A stretch of DNA of 64,000 nt, from assembly GCA_007644065.1 (NCBI GenBank), contig VJWN01000013.1, forward strand, positions 620,001-684,000, read 5' to 3'. The translations under genes and the position numbers were made by a program. Origin of the DNA: Margaritispora aquatica (Eukaryota > Ascomycota > Leotiomycetes > Helotiales > Discinellaceae). The notes beneath the pieces were generated by a model. That model made no database searches and had not been told where the DNA came from. It was given only the letters and a program-made list of their open reading frames with translations. Every line of letters starts with the position of its first letter. Position 1 is the stretch's first letter. Shown piece by piece: positions 46,999 to 59,293 of this stretch.

Positions 46999-47761
46999 GA
47001 GATTAGGTATTTTAACAGCAATATAAGTGGCACGTCGATCATTTCCCGTGGTGGATCTTCCAAGAGAAATGGTTTGCTGTCGGGTTTTCTGGTGAGAAGG
47101 GCTAAAGGGTAAACCTTGATGCGCTGACTAAGGTGGGCTTGCTTATTACCCAACAATATGCTGGCGAGTCATGTGATATGGGTGATTTGCCGTACCAGGC
47201 ACGTGCCATGTAACAAACTACCTTAGGTGCCTCTAGACGCTATCTACCCGTGCGACCAGCAAGTCTGAAAATAGATCAAAGGCCCGAACTCTGTTTATAT
47301 GGCAAGTAAACAAACTACAATGGTTGGAGGGTCTGCCACTTCCCAAACTCTTTAGTCTTTCGGCTCGTGACCTATCTGGAGACTTGCTGGCCACACGAGT
47401 ACATTACCTTACCTCGCTTACAGAGGTAGGTCGATTGTACACGACTAAGATAGGCGAGACAGTCTACACAACTTCTTCTCTTCACGAGAAATAATCATTG
47501 TAAATATAATTCTTTAATACGTGTATATTCCGTTCATTCTCACCTCAATCGCAAGACATGCTTGGTACAATCCTCACTATTAAACTTAACCGTAAGTTCA
47601 TACTTATCAGACTGCGGCGTCCTTTCCTAGTCTCTAATTGAAATAGCTTGATTTGGTACTCAAAGGAGCATTATTAATAAAGCAATAGTTTTGGAGAAGA
47701 TTCATCTTTCACAACACATACAACGAAATGGACGAGTATTCGATACACAATCTGAATTAAG
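46999..47761. other. Intergenic
   Basis: Promoter of the HET gene and upstream side of the F-box pseudogene. No convincing gene. Confidence 0.45.
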
Positions 47762-48954
47762 GCGTTGCCTCGCGAGATCCTCCATCAGATTGCCAAACAG
47801 GTAAGTTATCTAGCAAACTCAGACCAATTTCGGGGTTAACAAGGCTAACTTGGTAATAAATCACCCTCGTCAATACTCAGTTTACTTTTTATAAGATGCA
47901 CTAACATGGCAGCAAGGAAATTACTGTATAGGTCTATTACATTGTGAGGTTCAGAGCCGGATAACTTGACAGGTCTCCCAACAAATACATTATTGATCGA
48001 CTGCTTGATGAAAATGCCAAAGCCAAAATTTCCAGTCAAGCAAGGCAATTAGGGATTCAGAGCTTGTCGGGTCCAGATTTCACAGAAATATATGACAACA
48101 TCTTGGAGAGGATTTTGAGCAATATTGAGCATCTAAAATGTTTTTGGTATGCACACATGCAATTCTTAAGCACAGAGCTGATCTGATTGCCGCTGGAATT
48201 CGAATCGCTTGATTCCTAGAAAGATGCTTCACTTATTTCATTCTCGATTTCTAAAAGCACGCCTGAGCTACATCAATCAAAGTAGAGAAAGACCAGACCT
48301 CAGCTCAAATAACATCGTAATGGACCTGCCAATTTTGAGTTCACCCCAACTCCACACACTTGATCATAAGCTATTCCTGGAGAATGCAGATCCCATCGCT
48401 CCGAACTTCCCACCATGGCACATGTTATACGAAACAGCAAGAATCTGCGAATCTTCCGCTTCGTATGTATAGTCGATTCTGTTATAAGGATCATGGTGAG
48501 ATTTTTGAAGACTTAAAGGTTGATGGACAAAGCACTAAAAATCTGCCCTTCCATGTATCCCTATCAGGAGTCTAAATTGAACCTCTCGAAGAATTGGTCG
48601 TCTTGCCAGGTATGTCTCTTGATCACCCATTCCATGCGTTCAGCAAGAGCAACTGCAAAGCATGGAAATCTTTTCGTGGACTTCTTTCAATGGAACAAGG
48701 AAAGCCAACTGCAAAGTCTTGAATTCACCGCAATGAGATTGGAGGGTATAGCATTTTGGACTCCCTATGCCAATGCCTTGACAGTTAGTAAAATAGAGCG
48801 GGGTGATGCGCCTAGCCCTGTTAAAAGTGGCTTTGCAATGGAGGTTAATAATTTTGATACGCGGACTAGGAAAAGAAAGAAATACAAGTCCTTGAATGGA
48901 ACTACCCGCTGGCTATTCCAGTATATCGGGCACATACCGGATAAAATAATGTAA
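47762..48954 (+). pseudogene. F-box/LRR pseudogene
   Basis: An F-box start (ALPREILHQIAKQ, then GTAAGT) is followed by separated fragments: CTNMAARKLLYRSITL, KYIIDRLLDENAKAKISSQA, LERILSNIEHLKCFW, then NRLIPRKMLHLFHSRFLKAR. Later pieces NLRIFRF, CYKDHGEIFEDLKVDG and PLEELVLPG are in another frame and are interrupted by stops. No in-frame ATG precedes the F-box (TGA lies just upstream). The third fragment begins after GCTG where an intron acceptor GCAG would be expected. The order and content match fungal F-box/LRR proteins such as the intact gene at 33678, so this is a dead copy of that kind of gene. Confidence 0.65.
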
Positions 48955-49299
48955 TTAGCCGAGTACATGGGTCGGTTCGGTTAAGTCGGTAGTAGATACC
49001 CGCCAGCTATTTTTGGGGGTACAGACAAATAAGCTTTAGACGTACATAATAAGCACAATCGCTTTCACGTTGACCTACTGTTTGGGGTTCCTAAAGTGTT
49101 ATGCTCTGAATAAGCAACCAATATGTCCAAAGTGCTGGATCTCAAGTTACATGATCTTCAATACTTCAATACCTGGTCTGTTGGCAAGCCACAATGGCGG
49201 GATGCCCCGCGCTCCAGCTTCAGCTGAAGATCGATTTATCGCCAAGTCAACGACACTTAACACCGACCACCGACAAGAGGTCTCTCTTAGTAAGTTGCG
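48955..49299. other. Intergenic
   Basis: Short promoter-side stretch before the STAND-N-type gene. No gene seen. Confidence 0.4.
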
Positions 49300-51375
49300 A
49301 TGGACCCTCTGTCAATCACGGTCAGTTGTATTACTCTTGTCGGAGCCATCGGGAAAAGCTCTTTCGCAATCACAGGATTTGTTCGAGAGGTTCGCGGGGC
49401 AAGGAGCGAGCTCGATTCAGTCTCACGAGAGTTACTTTCCCTCAAAACCGTCCTCGAACTTCTCGCAGACGATGCCTCGGATCATAGGAGCGCCACGCTC
49501 CCCGAGGGGCTCCGCAAGCAGATCTCCGGCATCATAAATAATTGTGGAGTTGTAGTTGGGGAGATAGAGAAGATATTAGTCCACCATGAGGGCAACAGGA
49601 TCAGCAGGGCTGCGTACTGGGCTATGGATGGAAAGAATGATATGGCAAAGTTACGATCGAGTCTCGAGGCTCACAAATCCGCGCTTGAAATAGCGCTGGA
49701 TATGGTCACTTTGTAATTACCTCGAGTGGTCCTGGGTAGCTTCCACTAACTCTGCGACATTAGAACAATAGCAAGAGAAATCAAGACGGACACCGAGGAG
49801 ATTCGAAACGATACGACTGCAATTCGAGAGGACACTGCTCAAATCTTAGCAGAAATTGCGCGACTTCAACAGCAGCTACCACAGGACCCAAATCGTCAAA
49901 GTGGTACGGGATATGTCCTCGAGAGGTATTTGGACAACCTCACGACATACGCTGAGAGTGTTTGTGACACTGCTGTGGATTATGATCGAGATGTAAGGAC
50001 ACCTCGGCTGAGCCTCGACGAAGAACAAAAACGAGAAATATCACACCCAGGAGGCCATTATGAAAATTGGCAATACCGAGGCGCAAGTCGGGTAGAAACT
50101 CCGTTGAGGCATACTGTCAGCCTAGGAGTGACAAGCTCAAGGCCACGAGCACCGAGACCTATGATTGATCAGAGATCGCTACATTCCAGACCAGAAAGGA
50201 CAGCAAGGAGGCTGGAAGTCGTTCCAGCTGCAAGGGTTCCACCAATGTATGACCACAGCTACTATGATAGAGAGATCGAAGTCCCACAGTACATACCTCC
50301 TCCTACAGGACACTACCAGAATAATGTTGGCGACTACTATGATTTTGCAGCTCAAATCCAAATTCCAGAACCGCGGCAACAATGGATGCCACCCCCTCTC
50401 CCTGCCTCAAACCAACCACACGTGCCAGTTAAAATATGGCAGGGGCCAATGACTTTTGATATGCCCGTTCCTTCTCGTCTATCATGGCATGGATATGATC
50501 CACCACCTGCAGAAATTCGTCCAGATGAATACAATCATTTCAGATACAGTGCCCTTAACTGTCCGCCGCATGATGCGTTTCAGCGATCATTTAGTTTACG
50601 TCCTTCACTCTTCGCCTCCAAGCGACAGATAGAGATCATGATCTCAGTGAATCTGATTGCAGATGCTCCCGGATCTATCAGCAAGCAAGCTACAGCGTTG
50701 GCTCAAACCTTGGACAGCATTATACATTTCGTAAGGATACAGAATGGTATTCGAAACTCTTCCTGGCTGTGGGGAATTGACTCTTGGAAAAAGGTGGTCG
50801 TAGTCATCACAAGCAAGTACACCGTGTCCCCCTCGACCCGCTACGTGTTGCACGAGATGGGCATAGTGCAAGAATGGAATGAAATCCTAGAGAACGCTGC
50901 ACCTGGAACGTTATTGGAAAGCTTTGAAGACTTTCCAACAATAATCGATGAAGACCCAGTCCAGGCTCATCTTTTTGAGGTACGTTGACACACGCTAATC
51001 TCATGTCTAAAGCATAAAGCTAAGTTTCGTTAGTTTACCACTCAAATGAAACCAACATGCTACGATCCTACCACGACCGATCCTTTCCACACAATTCCAT
51101 CAAAGGCTGCTGTCCAAATGGTGGCTTGCTTGCCTGCCGACCCAAAGACTCTGCTCTTCACACCACATGCCATATCGTGGATGTCTTGGACGGAGGCGAT
51201 CGCGCAACACTTAAAACCATGTGTTTGTATCCAAGTGACGGCAGGAACTCAAGTCACTCCTCAGCAAATGTACAAGCATTGGGAAGAGGCCCCGAATAGT
51301 TCAACGGGGACAACTTCGATGGTGGTTTATAAAGAAACATTGTTGGCATCTATCCGGAGTCTTTGGAAGCGATAG
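49300..51375 (+). CDS. Protein with fungal STAND-type N-terminal domain
   Basis: 656 residues. Exons: 49300-49712, 49764-50979, 51034-51375, all in frame. The first 140 residues (MDPLSITVSCITLVGAIGKS .. VREVRGARSELDSVSREL) match the helical N-terminal domain common at the start of fungal NACHT/NB-ARC and ankyrin proteins. A heptad helix follows (IAREIKTDTEEIRNDTTAIR .. ILAEIARLQQQL). There is then a long Pro/Tyr/Arg-rich disordered middle, and a folded-looking C-terminal part (RQIEIMISVNLIADAPGSI, WKKVVVVITSKYTVSP, FTTQMKPTCYDPTTTDPFH). No P-loop ATPase, ankyrin or WD repeats are present, so it is not a full STAND receptor. The role is unknown; such N-domains often mediate signalling contacts. 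Confidence 0.75.
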
Positions 51376-51644
51376 AACAACTTATGCTCTTGTGATGTGA
51401 ATCTCTGGAAATGGACCTATCTTCCAAGCTGCGTACTGCTAGGAATGTGGCTTAGCTGACTAATCTCGAAATAATTAGTCGTATCACTACATGATTGAGT
51501 TAACAGAAAGCAAAGTGAGAGAGGACGCAACTGACGCGTCAATTTTCTGATGTGCAGCCTATATGGCATAAAATGCGAAATTCACAAGGTGTGCTGATTG
51601 ATTTCATTAACCGTTTGCTTTCGATCAGTACTGATGTGAATATC
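51376..51644. other. Short intergenic stretch
   Basis: 3' flank between the STAND-N-type gene and the minus-strand pseudogene. Nothing seen. Confidence 0.4.
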
Positions 51645-52790
51645 TTAGCTCGCATAACCTTTGAAGCTCAGATGATCCTCTTTCATCATCTCAGGTAGCT
51701 CATCATCTATAAAGCTTGCTCTCCGATCATTCTCAATGGGCTTCCAATCTAAACCCCTCAATCTGGTCGCTCTGGTCCTTGGATTCAATCCAATCACGGT
51801 GCCAGTGCATTCACCAAAGCCATTCAGCATCTCCCGAGACTTGCCGCTTTCAACCTTTCCAGCTTGGCTTATCGCCTGTGCACTCGCGAAAGAACTACGG
51901 ACTCTTGAAAAGCTCATCTTGATGACCTGCCTTTTGCAGTGAGTACAGTAAGACGACAAAGCTACACCCAAGATCTAAGACAAGAATATTCGATTATCCA
52001 GACTGGTCTTCTCCAACGTGTGCAGCATATTCACATCCGATAGTCCATCTCGTCAACGTAGGCATCTGAATGGCAAGTCGTGCATGCTTACTATTGAAGC
52101 CATAAATGAGCAGTGGAATCATGATTGCGACCTTCGTTTTGCCTTTTATTGCCTCCTATGTTCGAGCTCGCAAGATCAGCAAGTCAATCTCACCACGGGA
52201 CACTATCGATTTCGGTCTGGATATCGTCTTGATAGCTCTTGGATGGCTCGAAAGCGCCTTGCGCCTTGTCGTCGAGCACGGGGGTGCCAGAAATGTGGAT
52301 GGAGATAGTTTTTTTCCTGGCCTTGAAGTACGTAGAGATGCCTTAGATGATGGCTTCAACGGATGGGAGGTGGTTTGCGATCGCCGTGTGGAATACGATG
52401 CCCGGCTCTTCGGCGTAGTTAAAGATCAGCGTCTTGTTGCTGAGGTCATCTAGCTTGGCCTATGGGGAAGAAGGGAGCTTAGTGGGCATCACTCACTTGG
52501 TACTAAAACCTCGTAAACGGGGAATGAGACAAGTTAGATGATGTATAGATATAGACAACGGATAAAGTGCAAGAGAATCAAACTCATAGTAGCTTCCGAA
52601 GCCTTGGTCACCCCCCCCCATACTCCTTTCTACGTACCAGTCCAATGACTTGTTATAGGTCTCCTACCAGGATGTTCAGGATGTTCCATCCAATGAAACT
52701 GGGCCCGATAATGAAGCCTTGCTTTTTGAACGCCATGATGACAATTGAAATCCACATAGGGATTAGAATTCTCCCTTCCCCTTCTCGCAT
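51645..52790 (-). pseudogene. NAD-dependent epimerase/dehydratase-like pseudogene
   Basis: Minus-strand fragments in the order of an atypical short-chain dehydrogenase/epimerase: NILNILVGDL, stop, QVIGL, an apparent intron (GTACGT at 52637 to TAG near 52461), then AKLDDLSNKTLIFNYAEEPG and IVFHTAIANHLPSVEAII. After a stop come YFKARKKTISIHISGTPVL, DDKAQGAFEPSKSY and EIDSVP; a frame shift leads to KVAIMIPLLIYGFN, ARLAIQMPTLTR, YAAHVG; then stops, VLDLGCSFVVLL, another shift, and MLNGFGECTGTVIGLNPRTR with LDWKPIEN and FIDDELPEMMKED. At least five in-frame stops and two frame shifts make it non-functional. The Rossmann start (GxTGxIG) is not recognisable. Confidence 0.65.
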
Positions 52791-53364
52791 ATGAAAGCCT
52801 TCTAGGGTATAGGCATAGGTAATGACGTCTCATGGGGCAAGTCGATCTTACGTCAACAAGAGAGACTTCGGCTCAAGGTCTATGCGGTTGGGAGTTTCGC
52901 TTATAACTCGGGGTCATTTCCGAGCATCTCCTCTGATGGGTGTACCTGACGATTACCTCGTGATATCCACTCTCAGATGGATCTACCTCTCCGTTTCCCT
53001 AGTACCATCAGAGGTGGACTTCTCCAGGACTCGTGAATTAAGACAAAAATGTACCAAATGATTTGATCTAGTCATAGTATCATGCATGCAAGTAGATAGT
53101 TGAACAGGAAAACGCTGCTATTTTCAGGAGAGGGCGGTATAAATTTCGACATTTGCGAAGATCGAAGAAATATCTACAGTGAAGGTAATCAAACTAACTT
53201 TTAACACCGAACTGATGCTCATTACATATTACCACCCTACACTCACTCCCCCTCCTCTTCTCCCCAGAACCATCCTAATCTTACCATCCGTTTTTCTTGC
53301 CTCAAACTCCTTCTAACCATCTATCCATGAAACATAAACACAAATCCAAAACTTAAACTTAAAA
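52791..53364. other. Intergenic, possible far 5' remains of the pseudogene
   Basis: 3' flank of the GH16 gene and the region where the missing N-terminus of the epimerase-like pseudogene should lie. I could not recognise coding remains here. Confidence 0.4.
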
Positions 53365-56300
53365 TCAAAGCAACATCGCACCAGCACCAACCATAAGCGC
53401 AACACCCATCGCCACATAACCGCGCACACCCAACGCACTTGCCGCACCTTCAAATACAGGCGTCGACGTCGTTGAAGTGCTGGTAGCGCTAGCGCTGCTG
53501 CGGGTCGGACTTCCTGTGTCGAAGAGGAGTGGTGTTGATGATGCTGAGAGCGTTGATGGGGCAAGTGTAGTTGTCGGTTTGAGCGAGGATAGTGTGGTTG
53601 GCGAGAAAGATACAATGCTTGATGAAGAAGATGCCGTGCTTTCGAGTGATTGTGACTCGATCGGGATAGGAGTGGACTTTGAAGTCGGTGCGCTGATTGT
53701 CCTGATGGTGGTTTGGGTGCGGGTTATTTGGGAGTGATGTGTAGAGAGGCCTATCGAGTGGGCAGTTTCGATTTCAACGCTTGTTTGAGCGGCAGGGATA
53801 GAGGAGCTGGCCACTTGAGAGCTCTCAGCTGGAGATAGGATGGTGGCTGTGGATTGACTTGGGCTTGTGGTACCAGGTACCAGAACGCTCGCTGATAGAG
53901 TTGGCTCTACTGGGGTCGATACAGCCAGAGATGTCGGTCCAGGGATAACAGCGCTGGTTTGGCTCTCTTCAACTGGGCAGATCGTCGTATACAGCTTCAC
54001 GACCTCAGTAGTGACCTGGCCGATTTTGGCAGGGCAGTCGGTAACTGTTGGTGCGCAGGATGTGATGGTATAGACTGATGTGCCGTACACGGTTGAAGTT
54101 GTCAATACTGGTGCCTTTGATGAGGGCGTTGAGATTGACGTCTCAGAAATTACGGTCGGGGCTACAGGTGAATCAACGGGTTGTGATGAGATCTCACCCA
54201 GAGACGACTTGGTGGATGATGGGCTGGAGGAAGCAGTCTCCAGAGGCACCTCGACGAGCTTGGAAGAGATTGTAGCTGGGACCGCCTTGGTGGATGCCGG
54301 GGTAGCAGCAGAAACAGGGCACACAGTTGTGTACAACGCAACTGTTTCGGTGACGACTTTGCCAACCGGACAATTGGTTACTGAAGGAGCGCACGAAGTA
54401 ATCGTCTTAGTATTGGTAGCGTACACCGTAGAGGTCGTGTACTTTGGCACCGCGGTAGTCGAAGACGAGCACGACTTTGACTTTTTCGTACGTGATAAAG
54501 TCTTTACGCTCTCGTGGCTGGTCTTGACTGGGCAGATGGTTGTAGAAATCGCAATGATTTCCGTGGTCACGGATCCGAGTTTAGCTGGACAGTCGGTGAT
54601 TGTTGCGGCGCAGCTTGTGACGGTGTATACTGAAGTTGCGAATATTGTCGAGGTGGTCAAGCTTGAGCTTTCGCTGGCTGTCAATGATGCTTGAAGTGAT
54701 TGGATGGAAGAAGAAACAGTCGCATTTGGTGCGGAAGTGTGCGAGGTTGAGAAAACAGTCACGGGAGTGAATTCTGGTAGGTCGATCTCGCTAATGATTT
54801 GTGTTGAAGTGATAGATAGTGAACCGGCACTAGAGACAGTTGTAGGAGATACCTCGCTGGATGAGGCTGATGTTGGTGCACTGATTGTGCTTTCAGTAGA
54901 TGATGGGCTGGAATATGCGGATGATGAGGAGATGATGTTGGTAGTTTGACCTGGAGTTGTTGATGACTCGACTCTTGATGTGGATTGCACAGAACTTGTT
55001 GACGTCTCTGTAGGCAGAATTGAAGATGACTTGAATAAAGGAGATGAACTGGCGATGGGAGACGATGTAGACGATATTTTAAATGAAGAGACCAACGAAC
55101 TGTGTTGGTTAGCAATTTCCAAGCACCAGAATACGAATTAAACTCACGATGAGCTTGAAGTAATGACAGCCGACTTGGTACTTGAGGATGCTACACTTGA
55201 AGTAGAAGATGCACGACTGCTAGTGCTGCTAGAAACCAAGCTTGAGTTGCTGTAGACCTTGATGCTGTTAATGTCCCAATACGCATCCTTGTAAAGCTTC
55301 GGGTTCGCAGCAACATAGCTTGCACAGGTAGGATACTTTTTCGCGTCATACGAATCAGTTGACTGCCAAACATCGTCCTTTCCTGCCCAAGTGCCACAGA
55401 AGTCAGTGTTCAAGATGATGTGATGATCCTTGAAAAAGTTGTCAATGACACAATCTCCATTCGCTGTCGTGAATGAAGGCTTTCCCCATTTCGACGATGG
55501 AACAGGTGCACCTTTGGTGATGTCGCTGGGAACTTTGCCTGCAGCGAAGAACCACACAGTGATAGCATCGCTAGTCCATTCAGTCACATAGACACCACCG
55601 CCAGCTTTGTTGAATCCATCTCCGTAAGTCGTGGTATCGCTTGCTTCTGCTACGCAGCCTTCATTGACGTATTGCTTTCCATACTTGCTGCTTAGCGAGA
55701 TGTCATCGCAGGCATAGCTCAGCTGGTTGCCTGTCTGTTGCTTGACGATTTGGTTGGCTGATACAACGCAGCCTGGGAATGTGTGCAGGGCTTGTCGGCT
55801 GACAGTAGCAGCATGAATGTTTTCTAAGATGTCGACTTTGACACGTTAGCATCGTGACCCAAGCAAAAGTTTCGTAGCTGGCATGTAGCAAACAAGTCTG
55901 CAAGCCATGCATAGCAAACATAGCTTCAGAATTCTGTCTCCAAACTCCTGCAGTAATATGAAAATGGTAAAATGAAATTGGGAGGCTTACTTTCTCCCTG
56001 ACCGGGATAGTCTATGTGCGATGCTGTCCAAAAAGCTGGCCACAGTCCATCTTTGTTGGTAGGCATGTGCGCTAAATCGATGATGAATAGACCATATTGG
56101 TATGTCTTTGTGGACTCAATCCTGACACTTGCTCTTCCGGTTCCGGCCGGGTCTAGAGTACTCCAATAGTCTACACCGATATAGGTTGTTCCTGTCGTGC
56201 TGTTATAGTTGATCAAGTAATCGTCACCAGTCGTCCCTTGGGCCAAGTCATGGGTCAAATAGTCGACATATCCAAGAGTTGGATCGGTCTGTAAAATCTT

Positions 56301-56466
56301 GTTAGTTCGAATATCAGAACCAAAGTGTCAACACAACACTTACAGTGATGAAGTCAAATCCGTCAAAGAAATCAGCACCCGAGTAATCATCCTCCAATAC
56401 ATAAGCTGCAAAAGAAGTCGATGCAAAGGCAAGTGCCAGCGCACCGACGTTGGAGAAAGAACGCAT
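53365..56466 (-). CDS. GH16 beta-glucanase with Ser/Thr-rich GPI-type tail
   Basis: Cell-wall-type endo-1,3(4)-beta-glucanase-like protein, 947 residues. Exons on minus: 56466-56344, 56288-55991, 55835-55148, 55099-53365; all junctions keep frame. Signal peptide about residues 1-20 ([19 protein letters not shown]). The GH16 domain spans about 21-340: [23 protein letters not shown] and the catalytic motif GEIDILENIH (E140, D142, E145), split by intron 2. Then comes a Ser/Thr-rich, probably O-glycosylated region of about 580 residues with three Cys-containing repeats. The end is a hydrophobic run ([17 protein letters not shown]) typical of GPI attachment. It likely acts at the outer cell wall on glucans, either degrading or remodelling them. 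Confidence 0.9.
53965..54665 (-). repeat. Three Cys-rich repeats in the GH16 tail
   Basis: Three copies of a roughly 44-residue unit: [32 protein letters not shown] and [16 protein letters not shown], each continuing with about four Cys in the pattern SC..T(N/D)CP....V(T/V)TE and ending (T/V)CPV. They lie in the Ser/Thr-rich stalk, separated by 35-80 residues of low-complexity sequence. This unit type is common in fungal GPI cell-wall proteins. Confidence 0.8.
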
Positions 56467-59293
56467 TATTTTATATCTGTATATTTTGTTTGAGAGAATC
56501 GAAAGTGCAATGCAATGAACATCTAAACGTAAAAATTGACAAAGACAAGCGACAATACACCAAAAAAGAACAATAACGACAATCTCAGAACGAGTGATGA
56601 AAAAGCGTCAAAGCCTTACAGAATCAAGGATCGAACACCGCCACCTTCTTATATCCTCCTCCTCTCGCTCTCATCGCCAGATTGATCGATATCCGAGATC
56701 GTTGTCAGATCCATTTCCAGATCCCGGGTCATGAACCAAGCTGGATTGGGGAGGAAAGAAATGATGAAACAAGGGCCAAGTGAACGCAAGTAGAAGCATG
56801 TACGACATATTGACAAGGTTAATCTTTATATGTTTCCAGTCTGGACGACCTAATGATCCGTGCTTTTGGAATTTGAAGGGATAAGATCCCGAACAGGCCT
56901 CGAGGCGGGTCTCCTGCCGGAGCTCCAAGCTAAGCGACAAACGTTCACCCAGGGAACGCACGGAACGACTTACTACTTTCGTATCGGTATGCTTTGGAAA
57001 GGGAAGTATGAACCGTATCATGGAGTCGAGTACGCGTTGGTCATTAATTCAATACAGACTCAAAAATATTTTCTTTTGACGTGAGTACTCAAAGTCGACG
57101 TGCTCTAATTGCGGACACCGTTCTGTCAATCTAGATGAAGACCCCATTTATGATATATTAAAATATAGCTATTGAAAAAGTCAGGACCTAACTGGTACAG
57201 CACTCCGAGATTCATTGGCTCTGCACTCAAATGTTGACCATCTTCTTCAGGCACTAACAGTGAATCCTACTTCATCTGCTTAATATTGTATGTTGTCGAT
57301 ATTCGAAGTCTACTTCATCAAAGGTTTGCTTCTCAAAACAATAAAAAAGAAATACACGATCATGGACCTTGTTGGTCGTCACTACAACAGTGACGATCTC
57401 GTATCCGCATGTTCATCGGATGATAGTGGGTGGATTCACAAATACTCGCTTAATCTTGCTCCTAACACAACATCAACAACAACAAATGCAGATAAAATGA
57501 CTTCAACTGAATAGTCAGTATCTTTAATCTGTATCCCAAAGTGTAGAGAGTAGATACGGCAACCAAATTGAGGGCTTGTTCAGTTTTCCAACTCGGCACG
57601 CACCACATGTCAAAAAGATTCGAAATGTAAAACCATCTAACAGTAGGTATTTGATGGTGATCACCCACCCAACTGCCAATCTGCGATCTGAGGTTTGTGT
57701 ATGGTAGAGCGGACGGGACGTCAATAACGATTCTGGGGGCTAAGGCCCTTAGTAGCTATAGTGAGCTTGAAGCTCAACTGAGCTTCAAGTATTCACGCCA
57801 ATATACTGTCGATGTCTGAGGATCCTAGTAGCCTCTGTCCGATTTCATCATGATTCTTAGCGGGCGAGCGAAGGGCTCCGCTCCTCTGGCCCTCCCATGC
57901 GTGGAGCTGTCCCGGTAGTGCCTCGAACCACGGGACACGTAGTCACGTGCTTCAAATCACGTTCCAAGGACAGAATCGCGATCGAATTCCTCGAGCCAAT
58001 CATTTTAAGTAGGCGAAAGACCCAAGAATCTGGGACACACAGAAGATCACGTGTACAGATGAATTCAGAACGGTAACGGCCTTCAATTATCTGGCGTCTA
58101 AGTAATTTCAATCTTAGCGAGCCCTCTCGCAAAGTCGACCGGGGCTTGGACGACATGGCTTTCAAGTAATTTCAATATCACCAGGCCTTCTCGTAAACCT
58201 AATCGGGCTTGAACGACATGGACTGAACAAATTAGTGACCAGGATATTCAGAGCCGTGACAAAATCCCAAAGCGTTTTGATGTTGGTTGGCTTTCTTGTT
58301 CTAACTAGTGCACTTGCGCTTGCTGTGTCAGTGACTATTGATTTTATTGGTTGAAGGCACGACAAGATAGGTTCGTCCTAAGCTTACTTTCATCTTGAAT
58401 AGATATCATGCCTAGTTTAAATGGAGCACTCCCCAGTTCTGTAAATAGCGTTTTTATCTTCTTTGACTTTATTTGGACTCGCTACTGCTTGTGTCACTGG
58501 CGTCTTGACTTCCATCAAAGCTCTACAATCTTCACCGTGGCACAACTTAGGATTCTACAGTAAATGGACTATCTTTTCATGGAATATAGGAGACCTTTAT
58601 AAGAGGCGAGATATCACTGGTGTAATCAGCGGCCAGCCCATACCATACACTTCTATAGGCTTGCTTTAACGCGACACTTTGCCTCAAATTTTCAATGCCA
58701 CGGTGGTGGGTCTTTTACAAGGTGCTTTTAGTCCTTCCTGTGATGTCAAAAGTTCATTTTTACGCCCGTATACTTTGTCCTCCTGGAAATGCCTAGGATT
58801 TTCTGGCTGGGTGTCTTCACATGGATCGAGCCAGCCAGACAGGCATTGCTACAGACTTCAAACTGCGACTGGATGTTGGAAATCACGGATAAGGAGGAAG
58901 AGAATGGGATCAAAGTCTGAATGAGCATCAAATATTAGCGCACAGAACCTAGCAAGGAATGCCATCTGCAAGTTATCACAACGAGTACTACACGAGTGCG
59001 CACCTCGGGTCCGATTGCTTGCTATTCAGTCCATTTGCAGGAAGTTCAGATACAGGCTCCCTGAAGTCTGTTGGAACTTTACGGCACAGTGGGATCAACG
59101 ACTGAGTATTGATTGTTGATAATATTGATGAAGATGAAATTGGTCGCTGCCAGGTATGCAGGTCAGCGCCTTACGAAATTGATTTACTATATATTCTCAA
59201 GGCGTCTCCCATTTCTTCCAACTTCTTCTGTATCAAAACATCCTCTCCATTACCAAGCCCTTCAACTGTCAACCAGAGCATTCATCAGCAGAT
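56467..59293. other. Long intergenic region between divergent secreted-protein genes
   Basis: 2.8 kb without a gene I can support. Frames at 57290-57514, 58463-58669 and 58679-58924 (plus) and 57857-58165 (minus) have no recognisable domain. The last of these starts inside the tandem repeat listed at 58100. It could contain an unrecognised multi-exon gene or relics. Confidence 0.4.
58100..58222 (+). repeat. Two diverged 64-bp tandem copies
   Basis: Copy 1 from about 58100 and copy 2 from about 58164 both open with AAGTAATTTCAAT and close with GGGCTTG(G/A)ACGACATGG. Most differences between them are C/T or G/A (for example CCCTCTCGCAAA against CCTTCTCGTAAA), as expected from transition-biased decay. 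Confidence 0.75.

Noticed and set aside
52106..52453. 115-residue plus frame with a hydrophobic start
   Set aside because: It is antisense to epimerase-like fragments that continue on both sides on the minus strand.
57857..58165. 102-residue Arg-rich minus frame
   Set aside because: Starts inside the 64-bp tandem repeat, no recognisable domain.
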